Source: Phycisphaerales bacterium
Lineage (GTDB): Bacteria; Planctomycetota; UBA1135; UBA2386
Assembly (NCBI GenBank): GCA_020247305.1
Contig: JADCJE010000095.1
Location: 1-44,585 of the forward strand
Length of the DNA stretch: 44,585 nucleotides
Reading direction: 5' to 3'
Each line of letters opens with the position of its first letter. The stretch's first letter is position 1. The position numbers and the translations under genes are program-made. The notes beneath the pieces were generated by a model. The model was not told the origin of the DNA, did not search any database, and worked only from the letters and a program-made list of their open reading frames with translations. This document shows positions 7,276 through 14,671 of the stretch, piece by piece.

Positions 7276-7785
7276 GTGCAAACGATGCTGGGCGACGAGG
7301 CGAGGGTGGCGCAGGAAGCCGGGCAAACCGCCGGCGCGGCCGGGGAGTTCCGGCGCGGCGCCGATCGCCGTCGCCGGCCGACCCCGATGTTCAGCCGCTA
7401 CGTGTTGTGGGGCGGTCGTCGTCGCCACGTGCGCCGCACCGAGGAGCGCGAGGGCGCGTTCGTCGACGTCCACAGCGCAGGCGTCTTCGTGATCGTGGTC
7501 GGCATCGTCGCGCTCAACCTGCTCGATGCGTGGTTCACGCTGCTGTTCCTCTCGCACGGCGGCCAGGAGCTCAACCCGATCGTCCAGTGGCTCCTGGAGT
7601 CGGAATGGCACCCGTGGCCGTTCGTCGGCATGAAGACGCTCGGCATCGGCATCGCCTGCATGTTCCTGGCGATGGCACGCAACTTCCAGGCGGCGCGCCT
7701 TGGCCTCTGGACCGTGTTCCTCGGCTACACCTGCCTGCTCGGCTGGCACCTGTACCTGCTCGCTTCCTTGGCCGACGCCGAGTGA
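7276..7785 (+). CDS. DUF5658-like membrane protein
   Basis: 169 residues from GTG 7276, or 166 from ATG 7285. After a basic N-terminal stretch (M-F-S-R-Y-V-L-W-G-G-R-R-R-H) there are about three hydrophobic segments (V-F-V-I-V-V-G-I-V-A-L-N-L-L-D-A-W-F-T, F-V-G-M-K-T-L-G-I-G-I-A-C-M-F-L, and a C-terminal L-G-Y-T-C-L-L-G-W-H-L-Y-L-L). N-L-L-D-A-x-F-T and the E-L-N-P-I/K-T-L-G pairing are typical of DUF5658, function unknown. TAGAAT at 7265-7270 lies 5 bp before GTG 7276, suggesting a leaderless transcript and favouring that start. Confidence 0.7.
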   Translation: MQTMLGDEARVAQEAGQTAGAAGEFRRGADRRRRPTPMFSRYVLWGGRRRHVRRTEEREGAFVDVHSAGVFVIVVGIVALNLLDAWFTLLFLSHGGQELNPIVQWLLESEWHPWPFVGMKTLGIGIACMFLAMARNFQAARLGLWTVFLGYTCLLGWHLYLLASLADAE

Positions 7786-7816
7786 CCGCCGTCGCCGGCG
7801 GGCGTATGACAGCGGC

Positions 7817-9025
7817 GTGACCTCGGACGGACCTTCTGCTACACCGGAGCGATTGCGCGTCGTCCGGGTGCTGACGCGCCCGAACGAGGGCGGTCCGACG
7901 CGGCAGGCGATCGCGCTCTGGCACGCCATGCGCGCGCGCGGCGTCGCGACCCTGCTGGTGACCGGTCGCGTGCGCGCCGGCGAGACGGCGGTCCTGCCGT
8001 CGGCGCACGGCGTGCCCGCGCTCGAGCCCGCCGCCGTGCAGCGCGGCGGCTTCGTCGCAGGTTGGCTCGAACTGCCCGAACTCGGGCGCGCCATTGCGCC
8101 GTGGTCGGACTGGCGCGCTGGCCGGTCGCTGGTCCGCGTGCTGCGCGCGTGCCGCCCTGACGTCGTGCACACGCACACCAGCAAGGCCGGCTACGTCGGC
8201 CGGCGCGCGGCGTGGGCGGCGCGCGTGCCCGTCGTCGTGCACACCTTCCATGGCCACGTGCTGCGCGACTACTTCCCGCCACCTTTGGCGTGGCTGCTGG
8301 CCCGCTTGGAGCGGTGGTTGGCGGCGCGGACCGACGAACTGGTCGCCGTCAGCGCATCGTGCGCGGACGAACTCGCCGAACTCGGCGTCGCGCCGCGGGC
8401 GCGCTTCGCGGTGGTGGCGCCGGCGGTGCCGGCGATCGCGGTCGCGCCGCGGGCCGAAGCGCGCGCCCGCCTGGGCATCCCGCCGGACGCGCGCCGCGTC
8501 GCGTGCGTCGCGCGCCTCGTGCCGATCAAGCGGGTCGAGGTGTTCCTCGCCGCCATGCGCCTGTTGCCCGGCGTCGGCGGCGACGTGATCGGCGACGGGT
8601 CCCTGCGCGACCGCTTGCAGGCCGCGGCGGCAGGCGCCGACGTGCGGTTCCTCGGCGCCATCCCGGACGCCGGTCGCTGGCTCGGGGCCTACGACGCGGT
8701 GGCGCTCTCCGGCCGACGCGAGGGCCTGCCGCTCGTCGCCGTCGAAGCCGCGCGCGCCGGCGTCGCGGTGGCGGGATTCGACGTGCCAGGCGTCGCCGAT
8801 GCGGTGGCCGCCGTCGGCGGCGAGCTGGCGGCCGAGGGCGATGGTGCTGCTGGCCTCGCTGCGGCGATTCGCCGCGCGCTGGCGCGGCGGCCATCGCCCG
8901 ATGCGGCCGTCGCCTTCGACCCGGCACAGGCGGCGGCGGCCCTGATCGACCTCTACGAAGCCGCCCGGCGCAGGAAATGCCCGTTGGCAGCCGATAGTCC
9001 CGGCCGCCGCGTGGTGCAGCCATGA
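7817..9025 (+). CDS. Glycosyltransferase, GT4-type
   Basis: 402 residues in two Rossmann-like domains (GT-B fold). The N-terminal domain has V-L-T-R-P-N-E-G-G-P-T-R-Q and V-V-H-T-H-T-S-K-A-G-Y-V-G-R-R-A-A, then H-T-F-H-G-H-V-L, as in sugar transferases of polysaccharide or surface-glycan synthesis. The C-terminal domain has V-A-R-L-V-P-I-K-R-V-E, G-D-G-S-L-R and the E-x7-E motif R-E-G-L-P-L-V-A-V-E-A. The donor and acceptor are unknown. GTG 7817 lies 6 bp after TATGAC (7805-7810). It ends in an ATGA overlap with the next gene, so the two are probably co-translated. Confidence 0.85.
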   Translation: MTSDGPSATPERLRVVRVLTRPNEGGPTRQAIALWHAMRARGVATLLVTGRVRAGETAVLPSAHGVPALEPAAVQRGGFVAGWLELPELGRAIAPWSDWRAGRSLVRVLRACRPDVVHTHTSKAGYVGRRAAWAARVPVVVHTFHGHVLRDYFPPPLAWLLARLERWLAARTDELVAVSASCADELAELGVAPRARFAVVAPAVPAIAVAPRAEARARLGIPPDARRVACVARLVPIKRVEVFLAAMRLLPGVGGDVIGDGSLRDRLQAAAAGADVRFLGAIPDAGRWLGAYDAVALSGRREGLPLVAVEAARAGVAVAGFDVPGVADAVAAVGGELAAEGDGAAGLAAAIRRALARRPSPDAAVAFDPAQAAAALIDLYEAARRRKCPLAADSPGRRVVQP

Positions 9026-9759
9026 TCCGATTGCTCGTCCTGCTGGTGCTCGTGTTGCCGCTCGCCTGTGGCCAGGTGCGCAGCAGCCTGCCCGACGCCT
9101 CTGCGGCCGTGCCATCGGCCTTGGTGGGCGAGTGGAGCGGCACCTGGACGAGCGCCGCCGGCGACAGCGGCGGCGACCTCGCGCTGCGCGTGCAGGAGTT
9201 CGCCGGCCAGCCGGTGGTGCAACTCGTCACCGACCTGCCGTGCCTCAGCGGGGGCTCGTTCCAACTGCAGTTCGCAGCCACCAACTTCACCGTGCGCGTG
9301 GGCGACACCCAGGTGCTCGCTGGCGCACTCGTCGGTCCTGGCGCACTGGCGGGCCAGTTCGGTTGTGGCCTCGGCGCCGGCAACTGGCAGGCGACCCGGG
9401 CGCGCGCGCTGCCGCCGGTCACCGACCTCACCGGGCGGTGGAACGGCACCCTGTTCTTCGAGGGCCTGCCGGCGGCGCCGTTCGCGCTCGACCTGCGCAT
9501 GCAACTCGACTCCGGCGTCCTGCGGCTCGACGGCGAGATCTTCGTCGAGGGCTCCGATCCGGCGGACATCGTGGGGATTGCCAGCGGCTTCGACGACCAG
9601 GCCTTCGAGCTGATGGTGACGACGCCCGACGGCGCGCTGCGCGCGCAGGGCACGGGGCAGGTCCTGCCGCTGCGCGTCGACCTCGGTCAGTTCGGCGTCT
9701 TCGCCGCCGGCTCGGCGATCGGCGGCGGCGTCTTCAGCATGGAACGCGCGGCCCCTTGA
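9022..9759 (+). CDS. Lipoprotein of unknown function
   Basis: 245 residues. The N-terminus V-L-V-L-P-L-A-C-G-Q is a lipobox. The rest is beta-rich with two related halves: L-V-G-E-W-S-G-T-W-T-S-A and later L-T-G-R-W-N-G-T-L-F-F, each followed by alternating hydrophobic strands, suggesting a duplicated beta-barrel or lipocalin-like repeat. No family is recognised. Start ATG 9022 overlaps the glycosyltransferase stop, suggesting a surface-associated product made together with it. Confidence 0.7.
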   Translation: MIRLLVLLVLVLPLACGQVRSSLPDASAAVPSALVGEWSGTWTSAAGDSGGDLALRVQEFAGQPVVQLVTDLPCLSGGSFQLQFAATNFTVRVGDTQVLAGALVGPGALAGQFGCGLGAGNWQATRARALPPVTDLTGRWNGTLFFEGLPAAPFALDLRMQLDSGVLRLDGEIFVEGSDPADIVGIASGFDDQAFELMVTTPDGALRAQGTGQVLPLRVDLGQFGVFAAGSAIGGGVFSMERAAP

Positions 9760-9805
9760 TGCGATCGTCGGCGGCTGCGGCCAGCCGGCCGCGCCTCGCC
9801 TCGCC

Positions 9806-10264
9806 ATGAGCGACCTCGCCAGCGGTGACTTCCTCGGCGTCTTCGCGCTCATCCGGCGCGGCAACGCCACCTTGTTCGTCGGCAACGACCGCGTCGTCGG
9901 TGGCGCGCCGACGCGGACCTGGGACTTGCCCGGCGGCCGCGTCGAGGCGGGCGAACTGCTGCACGAGGCCTTGGCGCGGGAACTGCGCGAGGAGACCGGG
10001 CTGGCCGTGTGCGGCGCGCCCAGCTTCCTGTTCGTGCAGGAAGGTCGGCGCCGCCGCGGCGGCCGCGCGGCGCACGCGTGGCGGTCGTTCTTCTTCGCCG
10101 TCGACGTCGAGCCGGGGGAACCGGTCGCGGGCCACGAAGTCCTGGCAGTGCGCTGGCTGTCGCCGGCCGAGATGCGCACCGAACTGACGGCGCCTTACCA
10201 CGACAGCTTCCGTCGCTGGCTCGACGTCGGCGGCACGTGGTTCCGCAGCGAGTGGTCCGACTGA
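9806..10264 (+). CDS. Nudix hydrolase
   Basis: 152 residues. A complete Nudix box is present: G-G-R-V-E-A-G-E-L-L-H-E-A-L-A-R-E-L-R-E-E-T-G-L, matching G-x5-E-x7-R-E-U-x-E-E-x-G-U. It binds divalent metal and cleaves nucleoside diphosphates linked to another moiety. The preceding W-D-L-P-G and following F-F-F-A-V-D-V-E-P-G-E fit the fold. The substrate is not readable. It stands alone between unrelated genes, with no clear ribosome binding site at ATG 9806. Confidence 0.9.
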   Translation: MSDLASGDFLGVFALIRRGNATLFVGNDRVVGGAPTRTWDLPGGRVEAGELLHEALARELREETGLAVCGAPSFLFVQEGRRRRGGRAAHAWRSFFFAVDVEPGEPVAGHEVLAVRWLSPAEMRTELTAPYHDSFRRWLDVGGTWFRSEWSD

Positions 10265-10381
10265 CGACGGCGGGTCGTGCGACGAACGCGCGCGGCGTCG
10301 CCGGCGGGCGGATCGGCGCCCGTCGGCTTGGATTTTCCGTCGACGCGCAACCGAAGCACTGCAGCTGGCCCCAATGGCGGC

Positions 10382-11884
10382 ATGGTCGACGTGCTGTGCA
10401 GCGCCGCGTGCTCCCTCGCCGTCCTGCTGACCGTGCCGCTCGACGGCCAGCCGGTCCGCTTCGGCGTGCCGCTGCCGACTGCCGCGCTCGCCCGCGGATT
10501 GCGCCTCGACGGTCGTGGCGCGCTGCAGTGGCGCCGGTTGCCCGTCGCCGTGGACGGTGACCTCGCCTGGGTCGAACTGGCGATCGTCGGTCCGCGCGGC
10601 ATGGTGCGGGTGCTGGCGGGCGGATCCGGACCCGACGACGACCGCGATGGCGCGGCCTTCGCCTACGAGCGCACGGTGGCGGCCACGCCGGCGGGCCAGG
10701 AGTTGCGCGAACGGTGGCTTTGGCGCGATGGGGTCGTCGACGAACGACGACGCCTGCAGCACCGGGGCGAACTCACCGGCGGTGCGGACGCGCCGCGTGC
10801 GGGCGAGGCGACGACGGTCGTCAGCGCGCAGTTCGACGAGCGCGCGCTCGCGTGGTGCCGGTTGCCGACGGCGCGCCTGGTCGACGCCGGCCTGTTGCCG
10901 CCGCCGGGCGGCGGCGGCGACGCGGCGCGGGCGCTGCGCCGCCACCTCGCGAGCACACTGCCGTCCTTGCGCGAACTGCCGGGACCGCGCGGCGCCGGCG
11001 ACTATGGCCGCAGCGGCGGCGTCGTCACCAACCTGGAGTTCGACACGACCTTTGCGCTGCTGCGCTGCGGCATCGGCCTGCGCGACGAGTCGGCGCTGCG
11101 CAAGGCACTGCGCAGCGGCCGCCATCTGGTCGACTGCGACCTCGACGGCGCGAGCGGGTTGCCGTACCCGCATGGTCTGGATCATCGCAGCGGCACGCCC
11201 GAGCCCGGCCATGCGTGGCTGCAGGGCGTGCTGTGGCTCGCGCTGCTGACGGCGGACGACGAACTGGTTGCGGCGGCGCAGGGCCTCGGGCTGGCCCTTG
11301 CCCTGCATCCGCCGCGCGGCGCCGGCGCGACCGACCGCATGCGCGATCTCGCCTGGCCGCTGCTCGAACTGGAGGCGCTGCTGCGCTGGTGGCCGGACGT
11401 TCGCTGCGCGCAGGCGGCGGACCGGTGTGCCGCCGCGATCGCCGGCCGCTGGGACGCCGGTCGGCGACGGTTCCACTTTGGCGAGGACGCCACCGCGGAC
11501 GGGGGCGTGCTGGAGCGCGGTTGGCTGGCGAGCGGGCTGCTGTTGCCGGCGCTGCGGGCGCACCTGCGACGGCGGCCCGCGGCCACGCTCGCGTCGTGCG
11601 TCGACGCGATGGAGCGCCGGATCCAGGCGGTCGTCGCCAGCCGCGGCGATGGCGTGCCGACGCACTGGCGCCTCGACCAGGCTGGCGCAGCCTACGCGCT
11701 GCACCGCGAGTCGGCGACCGCCGGGGCGTGCTTCGCGCTCGAAGGCCTGCCGCGGCGCGAACTCGGCGAGGTGCTCGCGCGCAGCGCCGTGCGGCGGGCC
11801 ACGGCCAATGTGCCGTCGCCCGACGATCCCGACCTGCCGACCGCGTTCACGCTCGTCGCCCGCTGCGACTGGGTCTGGCGCTGA
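10382..11884 (+). CDS. Hypothetical protein with all-helical, (alpha/alpha)-like C-terminal domain
   Basis: 500 residues. After a short hydrophobic N-terminus comes a beta-rich segment with D-G-Q-P-V-R-F-G-V-P-L-P and L-Q-W-R-R-L-P. This opening resembles the N-terminal domain of exo-rhamnogalacturonan-lyase-like (YetA-type) proteins. From about residue 190 the protein is helical with conserved-looking polar turns: N-L-E-F-D-T-T-F-A-L-L-R, L-P-Y-P-H-G-L-D-H-R-S-G and E-P-G-H-A-W-L-Q-G-V-L-W-L-A, recalling (alpha/alpha) toroid carbohydrate enzymes. A role in polysaccharide processing is inference. ATG 10382 is the first start that keeps the hydrophobic N-terminus. Bases 10265-10381 hold nothing obvious. 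Confidence 0.55.
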   Translation: MVDVLCSAACSLAVLLTVPLDGQPVRFGVPLPTAALARGLRLDGRGALQWRRLPVAVDGDLAWVELAIVGPRGMVRVLAGGSGPDDDRDGAAFAYERTVAATPAGQELRERWLWRDGVVDERRRLQHRGELTGGADAPRAGEATTVVSAQFDERALAWCRLPTARLVDAGLLPPPGGGGDAARALRRHLASTLPSLRELPGPRGAGDYGRSGGVVTNLEFDTTFALLRCGIGLRDESALRKALRSGRHLVDCDLDGASGLPYPHGLDHRSGTPEPGHAWLQGVLWLALLTADDELVAAAQGLGLALALHPPRGAGATDRMRDLAWPLLELEALLRWWPDVRCAQAADRCAAAIAGRWDAGRRRFHFGEDATADGGVLERGWLASGLLLPALRAHLRRRPAATLASCVDAMERRIQAVVASRGDGVPTHWRLDQAGAAYALHRESATAGACFALEGLPRRELGEVLARSAVRRATANVPSPDDPDLPTAFTLVARCDWVWR

Positions 11885-11903
11885 CGCGCCAGCGGCGGCG
11901 CGT

Positions 11904-13433
11904 TCAGCGGCGCACGTCGATCGTGCCGACGAGGTCGTCGTCGCCGCGCAGCACCGACAGCTTGAGGCTGCGACCGCGGTTGGCGTCGAGGAGGCGCACG
12001 AAGTCGCGCAGCGACGTCACCGGCAGTTCGCGTTCGCCGAACGCCTGCCGCACGAAGACCGACAGCACGACGTCGCCGGCCTTCAGGCCGATCGCCGCCG
12101 CCGGTCCGTCCTCGGCGATGCCGTCGAGGCGCACGATCGCCGGGAACATCGGCACGCGGCGCATGCCGCTGCCGCGGTAGAACGCCAGCGTCGCCTTACG
12201 CACCAGTTCGCGGTCGTCGTCACCATCGATCTGCGCCGCCATCGCCCCGATCGCGCTCTGCAGCTGCCATTGGCCGCGGGTCATCGGCTTGGCGTCGGCG
12301 CGCACGTCGCGACCGCCCCGACGCAGCAGGAGCGGCAGCGGCGCGTCGGCGCGCGCGTCGAAGACGCAGCGCAGGTAGTCGAGCGACGAGCGGATGTCGG
12401 TGTCGCCGACGCGAGCCAGCAGGTCGCCTGCCCGCGCGCCGGCGCGCGCGGCAGGGCCGTCGGCGACCACCTTGTCGATCACGACGGCGCCGTCGCGGTC
12501 GAGCACCTCGAGGCCGAGCCAGGCCGCGTCGTCGTCGGCGGCGAAGCTGTTGCTCTGCAGCAGCTCGCGCTGGAACTCGCCGCGCACCATGTCCATCGGG
12601 ATGGCGAAGCCGATGTTCTCCGCGCCCATCGCCATGGCGTTGTTGATGCCGACGAGACGGCCGGTGATGTCGAGCAGGGCGCCGCCGCTGTTGCCCTGGT
12701 TGATCGCCGCGTCGGTCTGCAGCAGCCCGGTGTACTCGCGCAGTTCGCCGTCGGGGGTGCGGACACGGATCGAGCGGTCGATCGCCGACAGCACGCCGCT
12801 GGTGACGGTGTTGGCCTGTCCCTGCGGATTGCCGATCGCGATGACCGTCTCGCCGACCATCAGGCTGTCCGAGCGGCCGATCTCCGCCGGCTTGAAGGCG
12901 TCGTCCTTCTCGCGCCGGATCTGCAGCAGCGCCAGGTCGCGCTTGGCCGACGACGACAGCACGCGGGCGGGCCGGGCGCGGCCGTCGCGCAGCCGGACCT
13001 CGACGTCGAGCTCGGCGGCGCCGCGGTTGCCCAGCACCACCGGGGCGATCACGTGCCAGTTGGTGATGACGAGCCCGGACTCGTCGAGGATCACCCCGGA
13101 GCCCTGGCCCTCGGTGCGTGGCTCGGCGCGGCCGCCGCCGTTGGCCGGCAGGCTGCTGTTCTGCAGGTAGATGCTGACGACCGAGTCGGCAGCGCGCTGC
13201 ACCGCCCGCACCACCGGCGTGGTGCGCAGGTCCTTGTCGTCGTCGTCGGGCTCGACGACCTGCAGGGGCGAACTGCGCCCGACCAGCCCGCCCGTTCCGG
13301 CGGCGCCGCCCACGCCGTTTTTCCGGCCGTTGTCCTGGCCGATGTCCTGGCCCTTGTCCTGCCCGACCGCCGCGGCGGCGGCGAACAGGCCCAGCAGGGG
13401 AGCGGCGAGCGCAAGAAGGCGTGATGGGACCAT
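11904..13433 (-). CDS. HtrA/DegP-type S1C serine protease with two PDZ domains
   Basis: 509 residues: signal peptide 1-24, a repetitive G-Q-D linker (residues 24-40), and a trypsin-like domain with His127 (T-N-W-H-V-I), Asp166 (K-R-D-L-A-L-L) and Ser249 (N-Q-G-N-S-G-G-A-L), a complete triad. PDZ-like domains follow at about 305-390 (G-D-L-L-A-R-V-G-D-T) and 430-505 (G-L-K-A-G-D-V-V-L-S-V). These proteases degrade or refold damaged envelope proteins. The gene is divergent from the thioesterase gene. ATG 13433 was chosen because it gives the signal peptide directly. Confidence 0.9.
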   Translation of the reverse strand: MVPSRLLALAAPLLGLFAAAAAVGQDKGQDIGQDNGRKNGVGGAAGTGGLVGRSSPLQVVEPDDDDKDLRTTPVVRAVQRAADSVVSIYLQNSSLPANGGGRAEPRTEGQGSGVILDESGLVITNWHVIAPVVLGNRGAAELDVEVRLRDGRARPARVLSSSAKRDLALLQIRREKDDAFKPAEIGRSDSLMVGETVIAIGNPQGQANTVTSGVLSAIDRSIRVRTPDGELREYTGLLQTDAAINQGNSGGALLDITGRLVGINNAMAMGAENIGFAIPMDMVRGEFQRELLQSNSFAADDDAAWLGLEVLDRDGAVVIDKVVADGPAARAGARAGDLLARVGDTDIRSSLDYLRCVFDARADAPLPLLLRRGGRDVRADAKPMTRGQWQLQSAIGAMAAQIDGDDDRELVRKATLAFYRGSGMRRVPMFPAIVRLDGIAEDGPAAAIGLKAGDVVLSVFVRQAFGERELPVTSLRDFVRLLDANRGRSLKLSVLRGDDDLVGTIDVRR

Positions 13434-13526
13434 GCGGGCGGCGACGACGGTCGAGCGGCGCGAAGCCTCCCGGCGACCGTTCCCGGCGGCGACCGACGGT
13501 GGCATCGGCGTCGCCGAGCCCGCACG

Positions 13527-13934
13527 ATGGGGCGGATGCTGTTCCGCTTCGCCGCCGAGGTGCCGTTGCGCTGGGTCGACGTCGACAGTGCCGGCGTGAT
13601 CAACAACGCCGTGTACCTGAACCTGATGGAGCAGGCGCGGTACCTGTACTTCACGCAACTGGGCTTGCTCGACGACCATGTCGTTCCGTTCGTCCTCGCC
13701 GAGGCGCAACTCAAGTTCCTGCGCCCCGGCCGGCTCGGCATGAAGGTCGAGGTCGCAGCCCGGGTCCGGCAGCTCGGCACGTCGAGTTTCCACATGGACT
13801 ACGAAGTGCGCGCCGGCCAGACGGTGCTGGCCACGGCCACGGCGGCGCTGGTGTTCGTCGACGCCGACGTGCGGCCGACGCCGATCCCGCAGCCGTGGCG
13901 CGAAGCAATTGCAGCGTTCGAAGAACTGGCCTGA
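13527..13934 (+). CDS. Acyl-CoA thioesterase, 4HBT hotdog fold
   Basis: 135 residues, the size of a single hotdog domain. V-P-L-R-W-V-D-V-D-S-A-G-V-I-N-N-A-V-Y-L-N-L-M-E-Q-A-R matches the 4-hydroxybenzoyl-CoA thioesterase family signature, with the catalytic-region Asp in D-x-D and N-N-x-x-Y followed by E-x-A-R. It should hydrolyse acyl-CoA thioesters in the cytoplasm; chain preference is unknown. It is convergent with the YkgJ-type gene, 19 bp apart. Confidence 0.85.
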   Translation: MGRMLFRFAAEVPLRWVDVDSAGVINNAVYLNLMEQARYLYFTQLGLLDDHVVPFVLAEAQLKFLRPGRLGMKVEVAARVRQLGTSSFHMDYEVRAGQTVLATATAALVFVDADVRPTPIPQPWREAIAAFEELA

Positions 13935-13953
13935 GCGGACGCACCCGGACGCG

Positions 13954-14565
13954 TCACGGGCAGGCGCGGCTGCCGGCGAACGCGACCGCCGCAACGCCAG
14001 CCCGTGCGGCCAGCACGGCGGCGAGGGCGCTGCGCAGTTCGCGGGGGCCGAGTTCACCGTCGGCGGCCGCGGCGAGCCCGAGTCCGCGCCACCATGCGAC
14101 TTCGTCGCGCGGCACCACGGCGCCGCTCGCGCCCGCCAAGGCGTCGGCGCAGGCTGCTGCGTCGGCGCTGGCGAGCGCCCGACACGGCAGCGGGCGGGCG
14201 TCGTAGACGGCGCAGCGGCCGTCGACCAGCAGCGGGCAGGGGCGACCGACGAGCGCGCCCCATGCCGTGGTCGCGGTCGCGGCCGCGTCCGCGCGCACGG
14301 CGGCAGCAAGTCGAGGTGCGGAGGCGAGCGCGTCGGCGAGGCGCAACGCCTCGCCCAGCCGCACGCCGACCGGAAAGTGGCAACATGCCGTGCAACCGGG
14401 TGTGCAAGCCCGCGGCGCGTCGTCCCGAGCGGCCAGGAGCCCGCTGGCCGCGGCGTGCAGTGCCGCCGTTGCGGCCGCGGCATCGCAGCCGGCTCGCCGC
14501 GCTGCGGCGAGCGCCGCCGCGCCGGCTTCGACGCCGCGGTAGTACTCCGCTTGGTTGTCGGCCAT
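13954..14565 (-). CDS. YkgJ-type Cys-cluster protein (zinc/iron-chelating domain)
   Basis: 203 residues. The Cys motifs C-T-P-G-C-T-A-C-C-H-F-P (middle), R-P-C-P-L-L-V-D-G-R-C-A-V-Y-D-A-R-P-L-P-C-R and a later Cys match the family that binds zinc or an iron-sulfur cluster; its biological role is not established. TAGAGT (14580-14575 on the minus strand) lies 9 bp before ATG 14565, suggesting a leaderless or nearly leaderless transcript. The first 50 residues are Ala-rich and not diagnostic. Confidence 0.8.
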   Translation of the reverse strand: MADNQAEYYRGVEAGAAALAAARRAGCDAAAATAALHAAASGLLAARDDAPRACTPGCTACCHFPVGVRLGEALRLADALASAPRLAAAVRADAAATATTAWGALVGRPCPLLVDGRCAVYDARPLPCRALASADAAACADALAGASGAVVPRDEVAWWRGLGLAAAADGELGPRELRSALAAVLAARAGVAAVAFAGSRACP

Positions 14566-14671
14566 CGCCGTCCCACTCTACGAGCGCGCGTCACGGCCGG
14601 CCAAGTTGCCCGGCGCGCATGGCTGCGGAATGACGGCTGCGGCCAACGTCCGCTTGGTATCGTTGCCGCCC

